From assembly GCF_003073045.1 (NCBI RefSeq), contig NC_037600.1, positions 15,330,352 through 15,394,351 of the forward strand: a stretch of 64,000 nucleotides of DNA. Reading direction: 5' to 3'. Origin of the DNA: Pomacea canaliculata (lineage: Eukaryota > Mollusca > Gastropoda > Architaenioglossa > Ampullariidae). The notes below the pieces were generated by a model. It did no database searches. It saw only the letters and a list, made by a program, of their open reading frames with translations, and was not told where the DNA came from. The translations under genes were made by a program, and so were the position numbers. Positions 11,315-23,000 of the stretch are shown one piece after another. How positions within the stretch are numbered: position 1 is the first letter of the stretch; every line of letters starts with the position of its first letter.

Positions 11315-14300
11315 CTATGAAGTAAATACATGGCACTGATCAGCAAGTTTACAGCAAACTTCTCACAGGTCTGAGATGTCTTTGCACGTGTATTTGCAAG
11401 GGAATGACCCTTACCCCTATCCCTCACCTTGAAAACACATGCACTCTCTTTTTTTTTCTTTTACTTATACAGTGAAGTAGAACGAATTTAGCCTTTTATT
11501 TCTTTTTTTTTAAAGAATTTTCTAGAAAAAATACCAAAGCATTACACATGTAAAATCAAGTTTTAAGGACACATCCCCTCAAATTTGATTAAAATCGTAG
11601 TTTTCAACCATTTTGAGAAATTAGCATATTACGAAATTTGAACATTTTCTTTGTCCACCCTAAAATTCACCTTTGGTAAAAGCATCTAGAAATATGTAAA
11701 TTTTATCAATAAACACGGTCCCTGATTTCAGAATGCTCCTTATTTTGTTCAGAATTCGTGAAAATAGGAAATGTTTGATACATAGCAACTCAGTCACCCG
11801 TTTGAAAAACTGGGTCCATCTGTGTATCAGCAGAAAGAGAATTCATTGAGCTTTCAAACAAGGGCATATTCAGGGCCAGTGGAAATTTCTACGAGCAGTT
11901 TTGCGCTCTTTTCTAAGCAAGACAAAGAAATGGACATTTCCATATATGGATGAGGCATACACACGCTTTAATAATGCAAAGGCCCGGAAAGGTCGTCTGT
12001 CTCAGGGCCAGTGCTGGCTTTCAGGGTCTCTAAATTCCAGGGAGAAGTTCTCGAACTGTATTTTTCTCTGTGTGCTGAAGGAATTTTAGTGAAAAGCAAG
12101 CAGAAAAAAATACAGTGGCAACATATCATCTGCAAGAATCTATGAATTCTTTTTCTAGACTATAACCAGTCAGACCACTCGCCGTCCTCTTAGGATAAAC
12201 ATCGATTAGCATTGCGTGTGTGTGTATTCCAATGTCGACACAACAACAGCATTCCAGTTCAGTACTAGTCTAACCACAGGTAACAGGAACCTCCACTTGC
12301 AACAGTCAAAGTTGGTCTTTTCTTTGCCCATGTGACTATCCTTGAAAACTATACTTTAAGGTATCTTGGAGGGTAGTAGACACCGGGGTGGCCAGAGGAT
12401 AAACTGGCTTACGAATGTGAAGAAGTAGACTTGTCGTCCAAACAAACCTAAAAAATCAGCTTGCAGAATATCACTCGTTATGGAATCGATAATCTATTGC
12501 TTACTTAGAAGCTGAATCAACCATTACTAATGCTCCATGAAAACTTTAGAGCATAGGATGATAAAAACATGACATCGTATGTAGCTTATATTCACGTAAA
12601 TACTTAATATTGCCCTCATTTTCATTGTCATCACCAAGTCAGTTCAATTATTTGTAGCAATAGATGATAAAGACTGGTGACAGATTGTTTTAAAGACGAG
12701 CAATGAGCGTTCACGACGGTAATACAAATAAATTAAGCTCATCAAGACAATGCCAATTTTTATTCTATATAATGATTTAACCAAAAAAAAAAAAAAAAAA
12801 ATTGAACTTACGAAAAATCAAATGAAGCAAAAAAAAAAAAAAGAAATTATCTTCACCTTCATCCAGCAATTATTAAAGCAACTAAATGTTTGGAACTCAC
12901 CTCAATAACAAACATGTTATTCGCAAGTGTACTGTACCAGCAGGGAACGATAAATATCAAAATGTCACCCAGTCTGATCCTTATATACCCTTGCAGGGTG
13001 TCATGATTAGTTGCTGTAGGACTGGCGGTGTGGCTAAACAAGTCTAAACGTGTTCAGTCATTATTGTATGTTCAGCTGGGCCAGGTACAGAGCTCAGGCT
13101 TGGCTTTGTGATGCTTGGCACGTCGCCCATGAGTAGATCGCAAGACCACGAGAGTATGGGGAGTGGGAGGTGGCTCAGCTCAGATGAGAAAAATATGTAA
13201 ATATATTTATCACAGATTTTTGACAAAGGCTTGTATATGTTTTATTTTGTTTAGTTGTTATTGCTTAGGCACTGTATTTGACTCTAGTTTAAATTGGTAG
13301 ACAAAAGGTTGCTGAAGAGATCCTTGTGTTACCTGTAATCCAGGCAGACAGTTCATGGGAATGTAGGAATCTGCTACAGCCATGTACTTTGTGTGCTCCA
13401 CAAGTGTGAAATGTGTTCGAGAAGGTCAGTAGTACATGTAAAAGGTAAAAGGCGACGACAAGAGAAATGCCTTGTCAAATCTTGAATACTAGATTTTAGA
13501 AAAACAGTGGAGCTTTGGAGAACTTTGCAAGAGGCTAAGCGTTGGTCTCGGCAGACAGATAACAGTCCACCTTTACACGTCCGTGGTCTGACAACACTTC
13601 TGCCCTACTTCCCGTTGGCATGCTACATGTAGTTTACAACTTATCACATTTACTCTCACTTTATTCCTTGCATTTTAAACCAAATTTCACTCGCTAAACC
13701 CTTTAACCATGAAGTGGATGTTAGCAACCGTGCATTGCTCAAGATATTCATTCGAGAGAACTGCATCTTCTGTTATAAAAGAACACAACAACTGCCTTAG
13801 GCTGCCTTCGGTAGTGTGTATTTGCTGTTCTGGGTCAAGAATTTTTAGGAGACAGAACAAGGAAACCAAAGAAATACCCAGAAGACGAGCTTTGTCAAAA
13901 TCTGGGAAATCCACATATAAGTACCTGTGGCCGAGACTAAAGCTGAACTCGGAAACTTGCTTTTTATTGTTGAAGGAGTAACATGTTTGGGTTTTATTTA
14001 GATAGTGGAAGAGCAAAGGGTAAGTTAATATAATTAACTGTCATCGGTCAGTGCTTTACTTCCCAAGGAGACACTGAAAGTGGCGGGATACCAATATAGA
14101 CACACTGTTTGTACAGCACAGGACCATCTGACATCACACTATCATGTCCTTAATATTCCGCCACATAAACTGTTCATTTAATTAAATCCAGGACAGATAT
14201 AAAAGTATGTATGGGACCTAGAGGGTTTAAAAATGTTCGCAAGTTACATGAGCAAATTAACTGGATAATGTTTGATGCAGCTACCCCACAATAGCAACAT

Positions 14301-15247
14301 CTCAACCACATTTTCGTTTGATCTAAAAGTAACATTCATAATAAGCATATACAGAACAATAATACAATAAATTCACATTAAACTTTGCGTTAAATTAGAA
14401 ATAAACAAATTCTTTCAGGCAAAGGGAAATATTTTAGGAAATATATTACCCGGCTTGCTGTAAAGCCTTGTGGATGCCAATCGATGGTTGCTGGGGTGAG
14501 CTCAACATTTCGCTACTGGTGAGTCAGCAGAAAAATAATGCAGCTGTGTTTCTGAGAAAAAGAACTACTCATACATATTTTTTGCTTTCTCCGGTAGGAC
14601 AGCTATTGGTTGCAGCCTTGGCATTGGCGATGTTTACTATTCGCGTGGAGCACGACCACCTTATAAGATCGGCAGATGAAAGGCGAATGAGAGGTGGCTC
14701 AATTAAATTATTCCAAGAAGGAGTGATAAGTATTATGGGTACAAACTGTGACAGAAGTGTAGTTATGTTTTCGTATCTTGCCATTCCAACAGCTTACGTG
14801 CCAGATATTCACTGTAGGATAATGGAGTCACATGAGGTTACTGAAGAGATCAGGGGTCGTAGTCAGGAGGTGAGGGCAAGTCATAGCCGAGGGGCAACGT
14901 GGGAAGGTCAAGGAGGACGACTCTCGGTGCCCAGACTCCGTGGACACTATTCTATGTGTGTTTTCCATAGGACACTTTGTCCACCATCTTATAGCCTTTG
15001 TCAAAGCAAGAACATTTTGTATTTGTGATTCATACCTTGCCGTTGTTTGTGTTCATTTGTTTAAGACAATGCCACTTAAAACTATTTTTAAAACATGTGA
15101 AGTCCTGATAAAGGAAGAAGCCCAGATATTTTTATACTAAAGCAAATGTAACATACAACATTATGAACCATTTTATTATATATATTATATATATTTATTA
15201 TATACCCGACAGTACTTCTCCCGCACTCGAAATAAAGAAAAGGGGAA
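11315..15247. repeat. Duplicated upstream flank, probably inside the long first intron of copy A
   Basis: This matches 31860-35700 block by block: 11480-11870 with 31860-32210, 11970-12170 with 32870-33060, 12880-13480 with 33500-34070, 13690-13860 with 34540-34690 and 14280-15150 with 34800-35640. It holds poly(A) runs at 12782-12800 and 12830-12842. The 13687-13860 part has a minus-strand open frame (LRQLLCSFITE motif). The other copy at 34540-34700 has a related frame with a stop, so coding status is doubtful. No known domain is seen. Confidence 0.65.
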
Positions 15248-15369
15248 TGTAGTGACAAAAGTTATCCCGTGAGGACACATCCGAGGTTTTATGCAGTTCC
15301 ATTGTGCATTTAGCTGGCCGGTTGCGCCATCTTGTTCGTGTTTAATAAATACTGTTTCATCAAACTACA
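15248..15369 (+). mobile_element. LTR retrotransposon fossil: single short LTR with preceding purine tract
   Basis: The stretch starts TGTAGT and ends ACTACA, the inverted ends typical of an LTR. Immediately before it is a purine-rich tract (about 15231-15247) like a polypurine tract, and an AATAAA-type signal lies inside near its end. Only a few tens of bases of internal sequence seem to remain on the left. It is a broken, 5'-truncated remnant, probably of a Ty3/Gypsy-like element. It is absent from the paralogous position near 35690, so it inserted after that duplication. Confidence 0.55.
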
Positions 15370-16023
15370 ACACTGTCTAGTGCTGGTCGTATTGCTTTAA
15401 ACAGAAGCTCAATGTTAAATATTATCTGACTTTCCCAAGAATGATATATTATTGATATTTCTAATGAACTAGAATGTAGCTATGATTCTGCTGCAGGACC
15501 GGTAAAGGATACTGATGCTTACTGGGGAAAGAGTTCACGATTACAGTTAATTACTAATGCAAGGACCTGGAAATGGCATCTGTCCGAGGGCCAGTGCTGA
15601 CCTTCGGGAGCCTTTAATTCCAACTAGAGGCTATACAACTCTGTGTACTGAAGGAATTTCAGTGTAGAGTAGATGGATAAAGTTATATTTGCAAGACCTT
15701 AACCACAAGAAGCCACTAGATGCTCTCTAAGGATACATTGATTGGGCCGTACCACGACAAAGGGTTGTATTCTGCACAGGTTGGAATCAATGTCGCCATG
15801 GCCACAGTACCAGTACCATTCAATCACAACAATAACTGCCAGTGACAACGAGACCAGGTTCTCCCAGCAAGATGTCTTTGTTATGCCTGCCAAAGGATCT
15901 GGACACATTGCGAGGTCTGCGGAACATCGCGCGCCGCACCAGCCAACATTGAAATATTTACACAGTTCTATACACTTGTTTTTTTATTGTCACACAAAAG
16001 CATTGTACACCAAAGAACCAGAC

Positions 16024-16032
16024 CTGAATCAT
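16024..16032 (-). CDS. Candidate start exon of copy A (Met-Ile-Gln then GT donor)
   Basis: On the minus strand 'acaaatgattcag' is followed by a GT donor. This mirrors the start exons of C ('aaatgaatcag', ending at 40986), D ('aaatgaagcag', ending at 55536) and E ('aaatgaatcag', ending at 62203). Each ends in phase 0, and the second coding exon begins in phase 0. If it is used, the first intron of A is about 4.7 kb. The 5' end of this exon is not resolved; several AG dinucleotides lie just upstream. Confidence 0.5.
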
Positions 16033-17162
16033 TTGTGAATATACGAGTTGATACAGAAGCTTTCTTATCTGCTTCTTGAATGTATCTGCTTATGAAGTTA
16101 AAAATCGTTCTCTGGATGACTACAAAGGCTGAAAAACAATTCTTTATATCCCACACACAATTTAGGAATGTAAAAGCATTAAAAGTACATATTTTGAGGC
16201 ATTTTTTTTATTATTTTGAAGCCTTAACTTTACATGTCACTATTTTCATACCTGCTAAATTCAGACTGCCCTCATTTTCATTAAGTAAAGAAACCTCTAA
16301 GTAACTAAAACCATAGATAATAAGGGTGTGACATATTGCTCTTTAAGAGATATAATAAAAATTAATGACAATAATGATCGGTTTAATCTATTAATACAAT
16401 GGAAACTGGTTTTAATTTTAAGTTCTGATTATTTGTTAAAAAAACTGAAACCCACATGACATCGAAAGTAGACAAGTATAACATTATTCTTAGCAAGCAA
16501 AACTGTAATTAAATCGTACAAAGAAACTAAATTTCTGGTACTTAATAACCACAAAAGAGGCATATTGTTTGCAAGTTGAGTGTACCAGCAGTTAATTAAA
16601 TGTTCCCAGTCTGATCCTTGCATGTCGTGATCGAATAGATGCCGGTGTGACCGGCACTGCAGCTAAACAGGTCCACACATGTGAAGCAGAAAAATCCATC
16701 AACATTTCTGAGAAAAACCGTTACATTTATGTTCAGGTAGGGCAGGTACAGAGCTCAGCCTTGGCTTTTGTGATGTTTAGCGCGTCGCTCATGACAACGG
16801 CTCAAGACCAGGACAGGATGGGGAGCGGGAGGTGGCTTAGCTCAGGTAACCATACAATGGGAGGTATTACTCACAGATCGCGACAAAAGTTTAGGTATGT
16901 GTATTCTTTTGTTGTCGTTATCAAGTGTTTAGGCGTTGAATGTCACTTCAGTCGAATAGTATTTACAGACAGAAGGTTACTAAAGAAATCTGTGAGTGAC
17001 TTGTAATCTAAGAAACACAGTTCTATGTAGCTTAGGAGTTCCAGAAGTTCCTGGCTCAAGGAGGCACCAGGCTTTCGTATTTATGAATAAAAGTAAAAGA
17101 TGACCAAAATGAATTGCACATGGCAAACATCAAACACTAGATTCTTAACCAAGGGTACGTAC

Positions 17163-17356
17163 CTGGCGCACGACAGGAAGTCCACAGCAGTCGGACTCAG
17201 TTTTAGCTGATAATAGAAACTGAGGAGACTATTCACAGTTTTCAAACAATCTTCGATTTTGTCTCTTGACCTGAGAACACTTCTGCCTCCCCCACCCATC
17301 TTCATCTTCGTGGCGACAATTTTGCGACACATGCTTTTGAGTTTCCTCAAATTCAT
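17163..17356 (-). other. Unrecognised helical open frame with a splice donor
   Basis: A minus-strand frame of 64 codons starts at ATG (17354-17356) and runs to a GT donor at 17162 (FLSCAR, then gtacgt). It is basic and predicted helical (DKIEDCLKTVNSLLSFYY). Just upstream, 17430-17570, another open stretch (ILNICADKLIKLV) also looks like coding helix but is not in continuous frame. The homologous DNA at 13480-13620 and 34070-34270 does not keep the frame. It is either a relic of an unknown gene or a chance frame. Confidence 0.25.
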
Positions 17357-18019
17357 CGGTTTTATTTAAACCGCACACTGTTTTGATCATTTTGTTATCA
17401 AACTAAATGAGAAAAAGTATCTATTCTTAACGCCCTTAATGCCTTTGTAGTCCCTTTGTTAAACTTCTTGAGGCCCTCAAAATATGTGTTGACCAGTTTA
17501 ATGAGTTTATCTGCACAAATATTCAAGATCTCCTTGGCTACCTTCATGGGCTGTCTCTACAGCTTCACGAGCTTCTTGCTATTATTGCATAAAGCTTACA
17601 ACTTGACAACAATTCTTTACTTCTGTTAACACTTTAAAGGATCGCCTCAATAATAATCCTTTAGATAACACTTTATTTATAAGCAGCTTGTGAGAATGCG
17701 ATTCACATTATTCTATGGCATACAATTAACGACTAGGAACATTAAAAAATTAGGAAAGTACAAAACAAAACAAATAAAGTAACAAATAATAAACATTTAA
17801 ATAAACCACTCTATACTTAATCAGAATTTCGTTGCTTGTGAAATATAAGCACATAATTATGTTTAAAGTTAAAATAAGGGGAGTAAGCATACATGAAATT
17901 TAAGCCTCGTTTGTTACTTCCCTTTTTTGCGATTGAAGTGGCGTCCCATGGGTAACTCAAGATCAGAACTTCTTTGCGAAGAAAGGGCATGTAGTAATCA
18001 TATATAATATTAAAACTGT

Positions 18020-20038
18020 TTTAATTGTTTCTGTTTTTGTTTGAGATGTTTTGTGTTATGTTATTTATACTAACCCCTACCTCTATCTTTATTCTCACTT
18101 TTTTAAACAACAGATGGAAACAACAGACTCAAACCTACGACATGTACAACTCACCTTTGCAAACCCACTACACCACAAATGTAAATAAAAAGTATGTTTA
18201 TTATTCACTAGAAGAATTAAAAAAATTCAATTAACAAAGTTGCAGATTATGTATTAATAACACAAACAAAAACACATCTCTGTGAAATCTATATGAAGCA
18301 AATATTTTCAAATTTATTACTCTTAATTATTATGTGACTACAAACGCACGGCTATATTTACTTGTTTTTGCAAGAAGAAGACACATTTTTACATTTTGTA
18401 TGTATAACTATATCTTGCTACTATCTATAAAAAGGTCTGTTTATAAAAAAAAGGTTTATTTCATGAATTACAAAGCAGGTTTTCATATTGTCTTGAAATT
18501 GAAATGAGAAAGATTATCTAAACAAAAATCACATAGAAAAAATCTTATAAAAATTATAATCTCCAATTATCATAGAAATAAAATTTTGCATTTGTGATTC
18601 ATATCTTGGCGATGTTTTTGTTTATTAGTTTGAGACAATGACGCACGAACTATCTTTTACAAAAAGCAAAGTCTTGGCTAAAGAAAAGAAACCCAAATAT
18701 TTTGTTTATTAAAGCAAATGTAGCATACAACATTATCAAAGTAGCTTTTAGCTTAATGGTCAATGTTAAATTTATGACAACATATTCTAATTTACAACAA
18801 ATATATTACTTCTACCACTGCATACAAACACCAGAACTACTGATTAAATGGTTATACTTTAATTAATACAGAACATTTCTTGCCAGTGTGTGTGTGTGTG
18901 AAAGAAAGAAAGAGAGAGTTTAAGGATATGATATGATTAAGTGTTAAAATATCAGAAAAATGACATTAGTAATTTTGTTGAAAAAAAGGAGCAGTCTGTG
19001 CTACCTTCAGTTTAATAAATCTTTATGCACTCACAAAAAACCTGTCGTCGACCAGATTTATATTTCCAACAACAGATTTGTCTTAGACATTGTACATGTT
19101 AATAAATGTAATGCAGGATGATATAATAATAAACAAACTCACTTAAAGTTCAAATTAGTCAATGGAGCCTGGGAACTTTATCTACAGCATGTCTTCTGAA
19201 CATTCAGTCACGATAGAGAAATGTTTGTCACGTGCTCTGTGTTTACACTGAGTAGTAAACAGAGGTCAGTATCCGATCTCTGTGTGGTCTAATCTAAAAT
19301 ATACTTCAAAATAAATCGCAGTATACAGTCCAGGAATGCTCTCTTCTTCCACAAAAATGTATTTGGTACATACAACGATAGGAAAGCGTTGAAAGAATGC
19401 CAAAAAATGTTTGTATAATAATATAGCAGGCCATTTGACATCATTCAATAATGTCTTTAATCTTGAGTAAAAGTTTTATGCAGCCATCAACATCGCAGAA
19501 ATAAAAGTAAGCTGGCAGACCGTAGACATTTGAATAATGATCAAGGTATACAGTGTAAAAACGTTTGATAAGATTACACAACAATAGCAACATACTTATT
19601 TTCATCAGCTTCATTTCAAAGCTGAAGGGTAATTTGTCACACTGATCTTGGTGGACATTGATGTGAGAGAAGGTGTCCATCAATGATGCTCCTATCACTT
19701 GTGCTGTTCATCATCATAGAGAGCATCATGCATAGAAACCTCAGCGACCATCACACTCCATTTCAAATGAAAGGTCTATTTGTAGCCTACACTTTGCAGA
19801 CACTAGCAGACCTTACCAACAGACTGGCATACAACTGAGATCCTCGTTGAAAATGTTTTAAAAATTTAAAACTGTTAAATAATTAGTTGTAAGCATTGAT
19901 TATTGGTCAATGATCAGTCTCCTGAACTCAAGGTAGTTCTCAATTTGTCATCGATGGTGCAAAGCAGGAAAGCAAAACCAGAGAAGAAGACTTATAGTCT
20001 TGACTTTGACCCTTTGCTAACCCTTGAATTTTACGAAG
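18020..20038. repeat. Downstream flank of gene B, duplicate of 2280-4263
   Basis: This is nearly collinear with the flank 3' of copy A. It begins at a junction near 18020 that also matches 740-800. It contains the same GA-rich microsatellite (18888-18917) and the same residual minus-strand frames (19266-19698). The 258-base frame at 19441-19698 is longer than its A counterpart because of a 23-base length difference. No product is recognised. Confidence 0.7.
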
Positions 20039-23000
20039 TTAGTCTATGATCTCCTGACTCAGCCGGAAAATCGCAATCCTTTCCAAGCACTGCAAAAGTG
20101 AACAATGACATGAACGTACTTGTATCTGATTGGTTTGATCAACATTGTCCACTGTAGTCAAGTTTTAAAGAAACGTAGTTGACGTGTTATCACAGAGCTG
20201 ATAATGAGTATGTCCCTGAGATGCTTTGAAACAATGTTATAATTATTCTTTATTAAATTTCTCATCTCGCTGAGCACATACATGCAATGTAAGTGAATAA
20301 AAATAAATCTTTTAGTTCTTTATCTACTAGCTTCTCTGTTGTCTATAAATTTGCTATTTCTTGAGCACACACGATTAATTGTGTATTTACAAGCTTAAGT
20401 CTGAAAGAAACTGAAAGAAACAGTTGAGATGTTTGGAGCAGCACTTACATTGCCTTTATTTTTACATTTAATATTTAGTGACTAGTTATGTGAGCTTGAC
20501 TTTTTATTAACTTAGATTGCACGTACTTACCCACGAGTGAAGGCGTTTGATGACATCTTCACTGCCAAGCTCACAATTTTTTAACTTCTCTTCTGCAAGA
20601 TCCACACGACTTCTTACCAAATTAGTGTCGGGAAAACGGATCACCCTGGCAAACAGTACATCTTCTCCCATTGATATCAGTTTTTGCCAGATTTTTTGCC
20701 ACGTCTGTTACAACACACATTTTATGGTTGTTAAATTCTTCCAAAGAAAACTTGTACCTGATGCAGTTAAGTTTGAAACATGAGTATTACTATTTGTACC
20801 TTCTTTTTGTTCTTTGATCATTTCACGTTTAATGTAACATTTCATTGACTGACTTATCTGTACATTTTTTTAAACTTAACACTTAAAAGGCTAAATGGCT
20901 TTCTGAACCCAATGATTATTCAGTGTTGGACAATGTTGACAACTTTGAATGAACGGTCACAGGCAATAACTGTTGATGGTCGAACGTTTGGAATTTTCTT
21001 CAATGTTTTGAACTACGCACATAGTTGTTTGTTCTCAACTTGAGAAATAATTGCAATCCTACTGGATGGATTTATCACTGTCAATCCCTCTTTATTCACA
21101 GCAATGGTTATGATGATTTTGAGTAAATCATTGGACAGAAATATGCATTGGATTGTATATTTATAGGTGTATGCATGAACACAAAGATTATAAGAGTATG
21201 ATCCTTACATTTTTAATAGATTTACTGGATATGATTTTGTGTGGCTAATTTATAATTTATACATGATGAGACAGAGTTTTAAAAACAATTACTATTTGCA
21301 CAACCCAGACAATTAAGAGCTGAACTCAATTGTAAAACAGCAGACAAATTATCAATACCACATTTTATGTGAATCACGTGTAACTGTAACGTGTGATACC
21401 TATTTGAAGTAGCTGAGGGAAACTTCACCTTACTAGTAAGGCTGACTTTTATGTGTTATTTGCGCGTCCATACATAATTTTCTGCATGAAAGGTTTGTGC
21501 AACATTTACTCACATCAAGTTCCTTTGGACTTTCTCCAAGCAGGATATAGGTGGCAAAAAGAACAGCAATCTTATAGTCTGGAGGTTTAATCATGTTGGC
21601 TTTCTCTTCACCCCTTAGTGACCGTAGATCCTGTCTTCGTCTTTGGAGCTCCTCTAGTCTCGGGTGTGCTTCTTGCCCTTTCTTGAACCAGGCTTGTTCC
21701 CGCACCAATTCACTAATGCAGGTCTTGGCTGCCTTATCCAGGCTTTTATGAAGTTCGTTGGCCTGAAGATTTTTAAGAGCTTGTTTTACATCTGCAAAGA
21801 AAATAAACGCAAATAGATATAGTAAAGGCAGGTTTATGCATCAGCCTATAGTTCAACTGGCCAGAATTGCATATGGCAGAGCAGTATTGTTTTAATTTAG
21901 AGTCGACGTAAACAACTCAGCCAGTGACAAATTAACCGCACCTAGCGTCTCTTGAGACTCGAGTCCTGGTACTCAGTGCTGTCTAATTGTCAAAACTGCA
22001 ATTTTATTAGGCTGTGGAACGTTTTTCATCCAAGATGAACTTCTTATTCCTTCTCATGTGGAATATAGAACCACAGCCACACCCCACCATAGGACCCGTT
22101 TCTGGGCGTCCCTTTCCTGTAGGGACCATGTCATGCTAGATGTCTCTGCCTCACTGTGGACTGATCTCCTCCATGTCAGTCTGGGTCTCCCAACCCTACG
22201 TCTCCCCTGTGGGTTCTAGCCCAGAGCTTGTCTTGTTAAATTGTTGGCCGTCTTTCGCAGGGTGTGACCGATCCAGCCCCGGTTCCGATTCTTAATGTCT
22301 TGGCTGGCAGGATTTTGGATGGTGTAACGACAACCGTGGTAGATCTGATTTAGGGTAGTGGGCTGGAAGTTGTTTGCCCTTGAGCAAATGACGTAAATTG
22401 TGATGTCAAAATAAAGTGACGAAAAAGATAGAGGAAAATAACGTTAGAGGGAAAAACGGTAACAGAGAGCAGACGGCGGAACAGAAGTTGGAATTGGTGG
22501 TTTTTCTCTGGATTTTCTCGCTACTGCTGCGTCCACGGAATAAGTGTTACCGGGGAAGTAATATTGTGTTTATACTACAGGTGATGTACTTCACTGATCG
22601 TGATTTGCTGTAGTCCGTGTCCTCGCCGTGGGGAGCTCTGTGGCTTGGGCATCCCGCAGTACAGTTTCTTGGTGGGGCCAAGAAGCCACACACTGGTGTG
22701 AGACAGTAAACGACGGATCCAGATCTTGGTGCAAAACTTGCTCACCGACCATCATCCGTCGCCCCGAAAGGACAGTTCCAAACAGCCTGAGATTAAACCG
22801 CCGGTGAAGGGAAGGTTTTCTCTCGGCCTTCAGCTCACCTATCATCATCCTGCTAAACACCCAGGAGGCAACCGCAAGTGCAAGTCCGTGACGTTCTGCT
22901 TGCAAACTGTCGGTATCGTAAAAACACTTTTTTTTAATGATGAATCCACATATAGGAAATAAGATTAGTGTTACTCATAAGAATAGAGGGTTGCAAAGAC

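Larger units (their letters stand above)
15480..17640. repeat. Third, more diverged copy of the upstream flank
   Basis: 15555-15740 resembles 11980-12190 and 32870-33080. 16430-17000 resembles 12890-13400 and 33500-33960. 17000-17300 resembles 13480-13620 and 34060-34270. No KY-like exons other than the candidate start exon at 16024 are found. The unit therefore seems to have been duplicated in part, placing extra flank sequence between exon 1 and exon 2 of copy A. Confidence 0.55.

Noticed and set aside
14468-15028. 186-codon plus-strand frame in the upstream flank
   Set aside because: Part of it is shared with 35273-35450 because the flank was recently duplicated, but the older copy at 100-590 has stops and the most diverged copies lose the frame, so coding is unlikely.
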